Shown here: positions 1-8,561 of the stretch, piece after piece | Position numbering within the stretch: the first letter of the stretch is position 1 | How the letters are laid out: every line of letters begins with the position of its first letter | NCBI GenBank assembly: GCA_027310735.1 | Contig: DAIDAH010000034.1 | Span: 1-15,539, forward strand | DNA: 15,539 nucleotides | From: Methylotenera sp. | Lineage (GTDB): Bacteria; Pseudomonadota; Gammaproteobacteria; Burkholderiales; Methylophilaceae | Direction: 5' to 3' | Notes under the pieces: model-generated | Seen by the model: only the letters and a program-made list of their open reading frames with translations | Databases searched by the model: none | What the model was told of the DNA's origin: nothing | Translations under genes and position numbers: made by a program

Positions 1-1
1 G

Positions 2-2065
2 TTTGACAGTAGCATTAATGAGCTGGTTAAAGATGTTCATCAGAATTTAATTGTTGACTTGCAAGGGCTGGCTAAAGACGTCAATGTGCCTGATTTAACG
101 ACTCATTTAGATCATGCCATCGGTGCGTGTGAATGTTTAGATACGACACTAGACCTTTTATTAAGCGAACGTCAGCGGCAATGGCAACGCAGTGGTCACC
201 ATGTGCAAGCTGCAATGCAAGAATTTAATAGTACTTTAACCGAACTTTCTTCTACGCTGATTGAAAAAGATTTGTTCGAGCGCCAAAGCAAAGTGCTGGA
301 GCGCATTATTCTGTCTCATGAGAGCATCACGCATTGGAAAGAGTTTGTGCAGGAGATTCTGTCTGACTTTCATGAAATATTTCCATTCAATTTTTTCTAT
401 ATAGCCTTTGCTGAAGAACATGGACTCTCGCTTTTTCTCTATTATCTTGGCAGTTATTCCGATGAAATAAAAAAAACAGCGCGAGATATGTTGTCTAGAA
501 AAATGCTTGCCAGTCTGAACCTTCCCAGTGATTCGTTATTGGATGTTGAGGAGTTTATTGTCAAGCCGAGTAGTGAGTGTAGCCAGATTGACGATGTGCG
601 TATGATCACTGTAGCTGTGCCTGAGCACACGCCAAAACTGGCAGGCTTATTGGGCGTAGCTTACGTTTCAAGCGGTGAACTCACGCAACGGGAAGAAAGT
701 GTCGTTCGCAGCATTTTATCGGTGATGGTGATGGTCGTTGGTTCCAGTAAAGTGTTGTCGCGTACGTTGGGCGAGCTGGAGTATTACTCTATGCACGACC
801 CTTTGACCGGGCTTTATAATCGACGCCACTTTAATAATATCCTGACATACGAGTTTGGTCGCTCGGAGCGGCATAACCATGAGTTTTCATTACTGCTACT
901 TGATCTTGATGATTTCAAAGATATTAATGATTCCTATGGGCATCCTACAGGTGACAATGCGCTATGTGGCGTAACTGAAATATTAAGAGAGCATATACGC
1001 AAGGGAGATTTAGCCGCACGTATCGGCGGTGATGAGTTTGCTGTGATTTTAATGGAAACAGGACGGGATGGTGCCATCAGAGTGGCAGAGTCGTTAGCTA
1101 AAGCATTACGTGAACGTGTGTTTACCGCACCAGATGGAAAACATTATCATTTAACGGTTTCAGTCGGCATCGCTACTTATCCCGCGGATGGTTTGAATGA
1201 ATCTGATTTGATGGCTGGTGCTGATGTAGCGATGTTTCAAGCTAAGGAAATGGGTAAGAACAGCACCTGTACACTTGATACGTTGAAGGATCGTATCGAA
1301 ATCAATCGTAATACGCGAGACTATACTGAAAAACTCCGCACGGCTTTAGAACAAGATCGCATCATTCCGTACTACCACAATATTGTTAATTGCCAGACAG
1401 GAGAGTTGTTTGCCTGCGAAACACTGGCTAGACTCATTGAGCCAGATGGTGAGGTTATTTCTGCCGGCGTTTTCATTGAGGCTATCGAAAAGTATGGCAT
1501 GGGGCGTGAGCTTGACCGCATTATGATCAATAAAGCGTTGCAAGCAAAACGTCAGTTGATGGAGGCTGACTCATCAGGAATAAAAGTGTTTCTCAATCTG
1601 TCCGCGCAGGAAATTCAAGGTCGAGGCATCTTGGGCTATGCCGAAGAGCTATGTAATACATTGGAGATTAAGCCTGAGTCTATTGTTTTCGAAATATTGG
1701 AGCGTGATGCTATTGGCGATATGACTAATATGCGTAAGTTCCTGACTAATCTGCGGCAAAAGGGGTTTGCTTTTGCCTTGGATGATTTCGGTAGTGGCTA
1801 CAACTCATTTCATTACTTACGTGAATTGCATTTTGAGTATGTCAAAATAGATGGTGCTTTTGTACGCAATATTATTAACTCCAAGATAGATTGTGCATTG
1901 GTACATAACCTATCCAGACTCTGTCAGGATATCGGTACATCCACTGTAGCCGAGTTTGTTGAGAATCAGGCAATTTATGATGCTTTAAAAGATATGGGTA
2001 TTAATTATGCTCAGGGATTCCACATTAGCCTGCCTACACGTGAAATGCCTACTGGAAGAAAGTAA
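2..2065 (+). CDS. GGDEF-EAL cyclic-di-GMP turnover protein, 5' end outside window
   Basis: Cytoplasmic signalling protein with a predicted diguanylate cyclase domain and a predicted c-di-GMP phosphodiesterase domain. The frame is open from base 2, so the gene starts upstream; the TTG at 59 is only an internal leucine codon. Order seen: helical region, a GAF-like sensor region (about 320-745), GGDEF (about 788-1280) and EAL (about 1330-2050). The GGDEF motif itself is intact (1025-1039). An RxxD inhibitory-site motif (RKGD) lies five residues before it, so product inhibition is expected. In the EAL domain the signature reads ETL (1418-1426). The other metal and catalytic positions look present: N in LNLSAQ, E in FEILE, DD in LDDFGSG, K in VKID, E in AEFVE and Q in AQGF. 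Both activities are therefore possible, and which dominates cannot be read from sequence. No membrane segment is visible in the part shown. Domain assignment is firm; the signal sensed is unknown. Confidence 0.93.
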   Translation, partial: FDSSINELVKDVHQNLIVDLQGLAKDVNVPDLTTHLDHAIGACECLDTTLDLLLSERQRQWQRSGHHVQAAMQEFNSTLTELSSTLIEKDLFERQSKVLERIILSHESITHWKEFVQEILSDFHEIFPFNFFYIAFAEEHGLSLFLYYLGSYSDEIKKTARDMLSRKMLASLNLPSDSLLDVEEFIVKPSSECSQIDDVRMITVAVPEHTPKLAGLLGVAYVSSGELTQREESVVRSILSVMVMVVGSSKVLSRTLGELEYYSMHDPLTGLYNRRHFNNILTYEFGRSERHNHEFSLLLLDLDDFKDINDSYGHPTGDNALCGVTEILREHIRKGDLAARIGGDEFAVILMETGRDGAIRVAESLAKALRERVFTAPDGKHYHLTVSVGIATYPADGLNESDLMAGADVAMFQAKEMGKNSTCTLDTLKDRIEINRNTRDYTEKLRTALEQDRIIPYYHNIVNCQTGELFACETLARLIEPDGEVISAGVFIEAIEKYGMGRELDRIMINKALQAKRQLMEADSSGIKVFLNLSAQEIQGRGILGYAEELCNTLEIKPESIVFEILERDAIGDMTNMRKFLTNLRQKGFAFALDDFGSGYNSFHYLRELHFEYVKIDGAFVRNIINSKIDCALVHNLSRLCQDIGTSTVAEFVENQAIYDALKDMGINYAQGFHISLPTREMPTGRK

Positions 2066-2095
2066 CTCGCTTGTTTGCGCAAATGCTTTTGACGG

Positions 2096-3271
2096 TTATT
2101 TCTCGCTGGAATAGCCAATCAAACCTAATAATGCCCTGACTAGTCCGTAAGCAATCCATGAAATAAAGCGTTTGGCGATGTTGCCTCTAGCCCATTCCTG
2201 ATGGGAGATGAAGTAAGCACCTTCATTCATTGAGGATATGATGCTTGCGCGTAACTCATCTGCAAAGTGAGCGTTCTGCACCAGAATGTTGGCCTCATGA
2301 CCTAACAGTAAGCTGAATGGGTCGATGTTGGAAGAACCTACTGTTGCCCAATGGCGATCAATTACGGCAACTTTGCTATGCATAAAGCTTTTGCGATATT
2401 CGTAAATCTCAATACCATTTTTTAAAAACACACTGTAGAAAGCATGTGTTGCAAACATTAAAAAATACTCCCTACGTCCTTGTAGCAGCAGTTTAACGCT
2501 TACCCCGCGTTGGGCAGCATCTATCAGCGCTTTTCTGAATTTTCTACCAGGCACAAAGTAAGCATTGGCGAGAATGATTTCAGATTTTGCATGTTGAATT
2601 GCCGATAAATAGGCTTGCTCGATATCACGCCTATGCAATAGGTTATCTCTCACCACGAATGCCGCTTTTATATTATAGGCACTGGCTTGACTGATGTGAT
2701 GTAAGGGGAAATGAGGGGCAGGTTTTCTTATTGTGGTCATCGCATGTTGCAAATGTGCCCATGCAATGCGTCGCCATAAATTGTGTACGCTAGCAGCAAT
2801 AATGGGTAATAGCGCACCTTCGACGCGTACTGCATAGTCGATGCGTGGCGGCGCATTGTGAGGTACGTGATAGTCATCAATAATATTAATGCCGCCGACA
2901 AAGCCAATAGTATTATCAATTACCGCAACTTTACGATGCAAACGGCGTAAACGTGATTTTTTTAGTGTCCACGGTGATATCTTTGGTCGGTAAAATATCA
3001 CATGTACGCCTGCGGTTTCTAGCTCATGTACATAGTCTTTGGATAGATCTTTACAGCCAAAACCATCGAGTAGCACATTTACGTTTACGCCACGCTGCGC
3101 CGCTAGTTTAAGTGCATGGCCTATACGTTGTCCAGTCTCATCTGCTTCATAAATATAGGTTTGTAAGTAGACTTCATGTTCAGCATTTTCAATGGCAGCC
3201 TCCAGCGCTGGAAAGTACTCAGCACCGTTTCGTAGTAACTTGATTTGATTGCCGCTAATAAAGTGAGTCAT
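2096..3271 (-). CDS. clsB: Cardiolipin synthase, ClsB-type (phospholipase D family)
   Basis: Membrane-associated phospholipid synthase of the phospholipase D superfamily. E. coli ClsB joins phosphatidyl groups to make cardiolipin and can also make phosphatidylglycerol. The 391-residue protein carries both HKD motifs: H112-x-K114...D119 (HRKVAVID), followed by GFVGGINI, and H298-x-K300...D305 (HSKVAVID), followed by TVGSSNIDPFS. There is no N-terminal transmembrane pair, unlike ClsA, and the length is close to E. coli ClsB (YbhO, about 413). Its ATG overlaps the end of the YbhP-like gene by 17 bases and has no clear Shine-Dalgarno, which suggests translational coupling. E. coli has the same ybhP-clsB order, which supports the subtype. 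The third E. coli member, ybhN, is absent: a convergent gene ends 30 bases downstream. The family call is very secure; substrate choice is inferred. Confidence 0.94.
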   Translation of the reverse strand: MTHFISGNQIKLLRNGAEYFPALEAAIENAEHEVYLQTYIYEADETGQRIGHALKLAAQRGVNVNVLLDGFGCKDLSKDYVHELETAGVHVIFYRPKISPWTLKKSRLRRLHRKVAVIDNTIGFVGGINIIDDYHVPHNAPPRIDYAVRVEGALLPIIAASVHNLWRRIAWAHLQHAMTTIRKPAPHFPLHHISQASAYNIKAAFVVRDNLLHRRDIEQAYLSAIQHAKSEIILANAYFVPGRKFRKALIDAAQRGVSVKLLLQGRREYFLMFATHAFYSVFLKNGIEIYEYRKSFMHSKVAVIDRHWATVGSSNIDPFSLLLGHEANILVQNAHFADELRASIISSMNEGAYFISHQEWARGNIAKRFISWIAYGLVRALLGLIGYSSEK

Positions 3272-4019
3272 GTTTTACTAGGTTTGCTGTTAACATTGCA
3301 TGATCTGAGACTTTCAGAAAATTGGTGCCTGAATGTACTTCAGCGTGTTTGATTTGAAAGCCACGTACATAGATACGATCTAACCTTAATATTGGCAACC
3401 AAGAAGGAAAACTGCGTGCAGGCTTGCCGGTATGTTGTTCAAATACTTCATGCATTTGCAAACTTTCAGCAAAAATTCGTCCAGTACGCATGCCCCAATC
3501 GTTAAAGTCTCCGGCAATAATTAATGGTGCTTGCGCTGGCACATGTTGCCGAATGTAGTCAGCGACTACCAATAATTGCTCTCGCCGCCATTGTGCAAAT
3601 AAACCAAGATGCACACAAATCGAATGTAGTGGTGCACTCCATTGTGGAATTTCAATTTCACAATGCAGCATGCCTCGCTCCTCAGAGCTATGAGCGGAAA
3701 TGTCAATGTTGGTGGTGTTAATGATTGGAAATTTTGACAGTAGGGCGTTGCCGTGATGCCCTGCAGGATATACCGAGTTTTTTCCATATGCGTAATCAGG
3801 CCAAACTGCTTCAGCTAAATACTCAGCCTGACCTGTTACGGGCCAAGCCGCGAAACGTTTGCTGTGCTGAGCATGTGCATCGCGAACTTCTTGCAAAAAT
3901 ACGACATCGGCTTTTAACTTTCGTAATAAATCACGCTGATGATGTAAGGCAAAGCGGGCGTTAAAGTGGGTAACGCCTTTGTGAATATTGAATGTAGCTA
4001 TATTTAGCGTGTTATGCAA
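3255..4019 (-). CDS. ybhP: YbhP-like endonuclease/exonuclease/phosphatase family protein
   Basis: Member of the metal-dependent endonuclease/exonuclease/phosphatase (DNase I-like) fold, 254 residues, about the length of E. coli YbhP. Fold motifs are all visible: N11 in TFNIHKG, E44 in FLQEV, H137 in CVHLG, D171 and N173 in AGDFNDWG, D214 in LDRIYV and the terminal SDH at 238-240. The segment YPAGHHGNALLS is typical of the YbhP branch. The substrate is not established for this branch; pairing with a cardiolipin synthase suggests a phospholipid or other membrane-linked phosphodiester, but that is inference. The start is a TTG at 4019: no ATG lies in frame upstream before the stop at 4038-4040, and the conserved core begins within a few residues. 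It is probably cotranscribed with the downstream clsB and perhaps with the MgtC-like gene 86 bases upstream. Confidence 0.9.
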   Translation of the reverse strand: MHNTLNIATFNIHKGVTHFNARFALHHQRDLLRKLKADVVFLQEVRDAHAQHSKRFAAWPVTGQAEYLAEAVWPDYAYGKNSVYPAGHHGNALLSKFPIINTTNIDISAHSSEERGMLHCEIEIPQWSAPLHSICVHLGLFAQWRREQLLVVADYIRQHVPAQAPLIIAGDFNDWGMRTGRIFAESLQMHEVFEQHTGKPARSFPSWLPILRLDRIYVRGFQIKHAEVHSGTNFLKVSDHAMLTANLVKHDSLY

Positions 4020-4105
4020 ACTGATTTTGCCTATATTTTATGTGGTTAAAAAGGGCTCGCCAATGATAAAGCTAGATCAGATGCAATACTAGGCTATGTA
4101 CAAGG

Positions 4106-4855
4106 TTAGTTTCTGGCAAATGAAACATGAAAATTTTCGACACCATTAAATTGTGAGAGTTTCTGTGAGATTTCAGGAATAGACAGTTCAGATTGTCTTT
4201 GTTGCGAGATAGCAGCAAAGCTCCATTCAGCCTTTCCTTGATTTGATTGAATCATAAATGTACCTTTTGCGATGGCGTAGCCGTATTGGGATAAGGCTTT
4301 TTGCAGTTCCTGCTCAGTTGGCTCAAATCCTTGTTGGTAGGTTAGCGCAATGGAGATTGCATGGCGCGCAGGCAGCCAGTTTTCTAATTTTGTAATCCAC
4401 ATCATGACTAGCGCAGATAAGACTGATAGTAATATGGCTGCACCATAAAAACCTACGCCTACCAGTACGCCTATCGTCGAGGCCAGCCAGATGGATGCTG
4501 CGGTAGTGAGTCCGCTGATAGTAAAGCCTTCTTTAATAATAACGCCGGAACAAAGAAAACCAATTCCCGTAACAATACCTTGAATGACTCTTGTCACATC
4601 TGGGTTGGACGGCAATTTTGAGTGACCACCAAACCATAACTCAGGATAGCCTACGATGACGGTTAATCCTGCAGATGCTAAGCAGACCAGTCCATAAGTG
4701 CGCATGCCTGCGGCTCGGCCATGATAAGAGCGTTCGTAGCCAACTAGCAGCCCAAGAAAAAGTGCACCCAGTAAGTTCATGAAAATGACAATGTTGGCTT
4801 CAACCATTGGTAAAGACCAGTAGGCTGCTAATGATTGCTCTGAAAGTAATGTCAT
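4106..4855 (-). CDS. MgtC/SapB family inner-membrane protein
   Basis: Inner-membrane protein of the MgtC family, 249 residues. Five hydrophobic segments can be seen at about 20-40, 55-70, 92-107, 115-133 and 136-155. A soluble C-terminal part of about 85 residues follows, as in the longer MgtC members. Family signatures are clear: GLLVGYERSYHGRAAGMRT near the first helix and GIGFLCSGVIIKEG followed by GLTTAASIWLASTIGVLVG. In pathogens MgtC supports growth in low magnesium and in macrophages and modulates F1Fo ATP synthase; the role here is unknown. The ATG at 4855 is preceded by a modest GAG ribosome-binding element. It diverges from the Pat-like gene and may head the mgtC-ybhP-clsB transcription unit. 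No Mg2+-responsive leader can be expected in the short 65-base spacer. Confidence 0.9.
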   Translation of the reverse strand: MTLLSEQSLAAYWSLPMVEANIVIFMNLLGALFLGLLVGYERSYHGRAAGMRTYGLVCLASAGLTVIVGYPELWFGGHSKLPSNPDVTRVIQGIVTGIGFLCSGVIIKEGFTISGLTTAASIWLASTIGVLVGVGFYGAAILLSVLSALVMMWITKLENWLPARHAISIALTYQQGFEPTEQELQKALSQYGYAIAKGTFMIQSNQGKAEWSFAAISQQRQSELSIPEISQKLSQFNGVENFHVSFARN

Positions 4856-4920
4856 ATGCTGCTCTAAATGTTGTTGTTATGCGCTAACATAATAACTCAA
4901 CTTTACGTCGATCAAAAATC
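4856..4920. promoter_or_regulatory. Divergent spacer between MgtC-like and Pat-like genes
   Basis: This 65-base spacer must hold the start signals of both flanking genes. On the minus strand TTGATC and TATTAT are spaced by 15 bases, a weak σ70-like pair for the MgtC-like gene. An inverted repeat TGTTA-N5-TAACA at 4875-4889 lies where an operator could act on both genes. No convincing -35/-10 pair is visible on the plus strand, and the Pat-like ATG lacks a Shine-Dalgarno. Confidence 0.25.
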
Positions 4921-7602
4921 ATGAGCCAGCATCATCTCAAGCCTTTATTTGCACCTAAATCAGTGGCTGTATTTGGGGCTAGTGACCGCATAGACGCTGT
5001 TGGTCAAATCGTGTTTCAGAACATGCTGCAAAGCGGTTATCAGGGCACCCTTTATCCGATCAATCCGATGCGCGCTGAGGTGCAGGGCTGCAAGGCTTAT
5101 ACCTCAATCGCAGATATTGTCGAGCCCGTTGAACTGGCCGTGATTGCAACGCCAGCGCAGACTGTGCCAGACATAATTGAAGAATGTGGTAAGCATAATG
5201 TTAAAGCGGCCATCATTATTACGGCAGGTTTTGGCGAAGCGGGTGAAGAGGGGAAGGCTTTGGAGCATGCCGTGCTGGAGAATGCGAAGCGCTATGGCAT
5301 TCGTTTAATCGGCCCAAATTGCCTAGGTGTCATGCGCCCAGCTATAGGTTTGAATGCTACCTTTAACAAGGGTAGTGCTATTGCAGGCAACCTTGCATTT
5401 ATTTCACAATCAGGTGCGTTGTGTACGGCAATTCTGGACTGGGCACAATCCAGCGGCATTGGTTTTTCTAGTGTAATCTCCATGGGGTCTTCTGTAGATG
5501 TGGATTTTGGCGAGATTCTGGATTATTTAATTTCAGATACAAAAACGCATAGTATTCTGCTGTATATCGAAGGTATCCGTAATGCACGCAGTTTTATGAG
5601 TGCGATTCGTGCTGCGGCACGTATCAAACCAGTGATTCTGGTTAAGGTTGGGCGTCACCCTGTAGCATCTAAAGCGGCGATGTCACATACGGCATCGCTA
5701 GTAGGTTCAGATGATGCTTTTGAGGCTGCTGTGCGTCGTGCCGGTGTGGTTCGAGTGCAATCTGTTACCCAGTTATTCTCGGCCGCTAAAGCGCTCTCTT
5801 GTGGTTTTCACCCGACTGGAGACAGGCTCGCAATTGTCACTAATGGTGGAGGTCCTGGTGTGATGGCGACAGATTGCGCCGCTGATCTTGGCTTGGTGAT
5901 GGCAAGTTTGTCTGATGTGACCATGGAAAAGCTCAATCAGGCATTGCCATCTACATGGTCACACGGTAATCCGGTAGACATTATTGGGGATGCTCAGGCA
6001 GACCGTTACCAGAGTGCAGTGCGGGCCTGTCTGGAAGATCCTAATGTTGATGGTGTGTTGACTATTCTAACGCCACAGGCCATGACTAAGCCTTTGGAAG
6101 CGGCTAACATCGTAATCGAGTTATCTAGCAAGTACAATAAACCGTTGATTACCTCATGGATGGGCGGTGACCAAGTTACTGCTTCCCGTGCCGCATTTAA
6201 AAAGTCAAGAATTCCAACATTTAGAACACCAGAGCCAGCAGTTGAGGTTTTTTCTTATCTGTCCGCTTACCACAAAAATCAGAAACTCCTAATGCAAGTG
6301 CCGGGGCCATTGTCTCATCATCTGGAACCGGACGTAGAGGGTGCTCGGATGGTGATTGAAGGCGCGTTACAGGAAAGGCGTAAGGTGTTAAGTGAGATGG
6401 AGTCAAAGGCCTTATTGTCTGCATTTCATATACCAGTCGCGCAAACGATGGTAGCGCACTCCCCAAATGAGGCTTTGCTGATTGCGCAGCAGTTAGGCTT
6501 CCCAGTGGCGATGAAAGTCAACTCGCCAGATATTACACACAAGTCAGATGCGGGTGGTGTGCTGCTTAATTTGACAAATGCGCAAGCGGTACGTGCGGCA
6601 TATCATGAAATTATGGAGAACGTAAAACTTAACCGTCCTGATGCGCATATGGATGGCATATCTATCCAGCCGATGATAGTAAAACCAAATGGACGAGAAC
6701 TCATGGTTGGCGTGACCAATGACCCTGTGTTTGGACCCGTGATTACTTTTGGTGCCGGCGGTACTACTGTCGAGGTGATGGGTGATCGCTCCGTGACATT
6801 ACCACCTCTGAACTCGTTCCTAGTGAAAGATCTTATTCAGGGTACACATGTTTCCAGAATGCTCGGCGCATTCCGTCATATGCAGCCAGCAGATATGGAT
6901 GCATTGGAAAGTGTGTTACTACGCGTATCAGAAATGGTATGTGAGCTGCCTATGCTCATGGAAATGGATATTAACCCTCTGATTCTGGATGAAAATGGCG
7001 CATTAGCTGCTGATGCACGTGTGGTAGTCGATTTTCGTCTACCGGGCGCTGACCGCTATGCACACATGGCAATATATCCATACCCAACGCATATGGTGAG
7101 CAACTGGCAATTGGCTGATGGTACAGATGTGTTGATTCGACCTATTCGCCCTGAAGATGCCGCGCTCTCACAGGATTTTGTGCGCCATCTATCTGAAGAA
7201 TCACGATATTTCCGTTTTATGAATAGTGTGCATGAATTGAGTGACGCTATGTTAGTGCGCTTTACACAAATTGATTACAGCCGTGAAATGGCGCTGATTG
7301 CCGTCACTGAAGATGAACATAAAAATGAAATTGAGTTGGGTGTGACACGCTATGCAATTAACCCTGATGGTGAAAGCTGCGAGTTTGCCTTAGTGGTTGC
7401 TGACAGCATGCGCGGCAAGGGGCTTGGTCATAAGTTGTTGACTTTGTTGATGGATGCTGCGCGCATTGCAGGGTTAAAAACAATGGAGGGTGAAGTGATA
7501 AAGAGTAATGCTAGCATGTTGAAGTTAATGACCCGTCTTGGCTTTAGTATTGAATCCGATCCGGATGATGACGCGCTGAAGTTTGTGCGTAAAGTGTTGT
7601 AA
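4921..7602 (+). CDS. Pat/YfiQ-like NDP-forming acyl-CoA synthetase fused to GNAT acetyltransferase
   Basis: Cytoplasmic 893-residue protein with the architecture of the Pat/PatZ (YfiQ) lysine acetyltransferases, which acetylate targets such as acetyl-CoA synthetase. Order: CoA-binding Rossmann domain (about 8-130, with VAVFGAS), succinyl-CoA-ligase-like region (about 135-460, with GPNCLGVM and SQSGALC), ATP-grasp domain (about 490-710, with HKSDAGG at 540 and MDINPL) and C-terminal GNAT domain (about 735-893). The GNAT acetyl-CoA loop RGKGLG is at 831-836, and E821 (EFALVV) sits where Pat proteins carry a conserved glutamate. Unlike E. coli PatZ as I recall it, the synthetase part keeps SHTASLVG with His256, the position phosphorylated in ADP-forming acetyl-CoA synthetases. 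Acyl-CoA synthetase activity may therefore survive alongside acetyl transfer. The start codon lacks a recognisable Shine-Dalgarno. A deacylase gene follows at 35 bases, probably in one operon. Confidence 0.92.
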   Translation: MSQHHLKPLFAPKSVAVFGASDRIDAVGQIVFQNMLQSGYQGTLYPINPMRAEVQGCKAYTSIADIVEPVELAVIATPAQTVPDIIEECGKHNVKAAIIITAGFGEAGEEGKALEHAVLENAKRYGIRLIGPNCLGVMRPAIGLNATFNKGSAIAGNLAFISQSGALCTAILDWAQSSGIGFSSVISMGSSVDVDFGEILDYLISDTKTHSILLYIEGIRNARSFMSAIRAAARIKPVILVKVGRHPVASKAAMSHTASLVGSDDAFEAAVRRAGVVRVQSVTQLFSAAKALSCGFHPTGDRLAIVTNGGGPGVMATDCAADLGLVMASLSDVTMEKLNQALPSTWSHGNPVDIIGDAQADRYQSAVRACLEDPNVDGVLTILTPQAMTKPLEAANIVIELSSKYNKPLITSWMGGDQVTASRAAFKKSRIPTFRTPEPAVEVFSYLSAYHKNQKLLMQVPGPLSHHLEPDVEGARMVIEGALQERRKVLSEMESKALLSAFHIPVAQTMVAHSPNEALLIAQQLGFPVAMKVNSPDITHKSDAGGVLLNLTNAQAVRAAYHEIMENVKLNRPDAHMDGISIQPMIVKPNGRELMVGVTNDPVFGPVITFGAGGTTVEVMGDRSVTLPPLNSFLVKDLIQGTHVSRMLGAFRHMQPADMDALESVLLRVSEMVCELPMLMEMDINPLILDENGALAADARVVVDFRLPGADRYAHMAIYPYPTHMVSNWQLADGTDVLIRPIRPEDAALSQDFVRHLSEESRYFRFMNSVHELSDAMLVRFTQIDYSREMALIAVTEDEHKNEIELGVTRYAINPDGESCEFALVVADSMRGKGLGHKLLTLLMDAARIAGLKTMEGEVIKSNASMLKLMTRLGFSIESDPDDDALKFVRKVL

Positions 7603-7637
7603 GTCGTACTTTAACTTCCTAAGACCTCTGTTTAATT

Positions 7638-8561
7638 ATGCGAACCGCCTACATCACACATCCTGACTGCCTCAAGCACGATAATGGGGCAGATCATCCT
7701 GAAAGCCCTGAACGCATTCATGCAATTAAGGATCAACTTATTGCCTCTGGCATACTGGATTTTCTTACTCATTATGAAGCACCCGAAGCCAGTAAAGAGG
7801 CTTTGGCACGTGCCCATACGATGGAATATATTGATAAGGTATTTAGTCTGGCGCCTCAAGCTGGCCTTGTACACATGGATGATGATACTGCGATGAATCC
7901 ATACAGCCTGAGTGCGGCTTTGCATGCAGCTGGCGCGGTGATGCGGGGGGTTGATTTAGTCATGTCCGGTGAAATGCAAAATGCTTTCTGTAACATTCGA
8001 CCGCCAGGGCATCATGCCGGGCGAGGCAGTGCGGCAGGTTTTTGTATTTTTAATAATGTGGCCGTGGCAGCTATGCATGCTTTAGAGCATCATGGTCTAC
8101 AACGCGTTGCAATTGCAGATTTTGACGTACATCACGGCAATGGCACAGAAGACATTGTGCATGACGACCCACGCGTGATGCTGTGCTCAACGTTTAGGCA
8201 TCCTTACTATCCCTATAACGGTATTGATACTGGCAACGAGCATATTATTAATGTCCCTCTTGCTGCTGGTAGTAGCGGTGCGGAGTTTCGGGAGGCTGTT
8301 ACAAATAAATGGCTGCCTGCCTTGGATCGTTTTCAGCCACAATTGATACTGATTTCAGCAGGCTTTGATGCACATTGGGAAGATGATATGGGGGGATTGG
8401 CTTTACGTGAGGCCGATTACTTTTGGGTGACAGAAATACTGAAAGGTGTTGCCAAGCAGCATGCCGATAATCGTATTGTGTCTGCGCTTGAAGGTGGCTA
8501 CGCTTTGCATGCATTGGGACGTAGTGTGATGATGCACATCAAAAGCTTAAGTGGGCTTTGA
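7638..8561 (+). CDS. Class II HDAC-like zinc deacylase (histone deacetylase family)
   Basis: Cytoplasmic zinc-dependent amidohydrolase of the arginase/deacetylase fold, 307 residues, expected to remove acyl groups from lysines or from small amines. Active-site residues are complete: H125-H126 in RPPGHHAGRG, the Zn ligands D163 and H165 in DFDVHHGNGT, D244 in SAGFDAH, and the tyrosine Y288 in LEGGY. HPESPER near the N-terminus and GFCIFNNVAVAA after the HH pair are typical of the bacterial class II-like branch. The ATG at 7638 gives the usual N-terminus (MRTAYITHPDC), though no strong Shine-Dalgarno precedes it. It follows the Pat-like acetyltransferase by 35 bases on the same strand, so it is a natural candidate for reversing that enzyme's modification, like AcuA/AcuC of Bacillus but with an unrelated acetyltransferase type. 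An acetylpolyamine amidohydrolase role cannot be excluded. Confidence 0.93.
   Translation: MRTAYITHPDCLKHDNGADHPESPERIHAIKDQLIASGILDFLTHYEAPEASKEALARAHTMEYIDKVFSLAPQAGLVHMDDDTAMNPYSLSAALHAAGAVMRGVDLVMSGEMQNAFCNIRPPGHHAGRGSAAGFCIFNNVAVAAMHALEHHGLQRVAIADFDVHHGNGTEDIVHDDPRVMLCSTFRHPYYPYNGIDTGNEHIINVPLAAGSSGAEFREAVTNKWLPALDRFQPQLILISAGFDAHWEDDMGGLALREADYFWVTEILKGVAKQHADNRIVSALEGGYALHALGRSVMMHIKSLSGL

Noticed and set aside
59..61. TTG as start codon of the first gene
   Set aside because: The frame is open without a stop back to base 2, so this is an internal leucine of a gene that begins outside the window.
2074..2083. Palindrome TTTGCGCAAA between the convergent first two genes
   Set aside because: As a hairpin it leaves only a three- to four-pair stem; a T-run of four follows, but stability is too low for a terminator call.
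2600..2607. GCCGATAA resembling a σ28 (FliA) -10 element; similar copies near 8463 and 10370
   Set aside because: All lie inside coding genes and none has TAAA 15 bases upstream.
3524..3964. Overlapping open frames opposite the YbhP-like gene
   Set aside because: They are antisense shadows of a well-conserved gene, with no domain pattern or ribosome-binding site.
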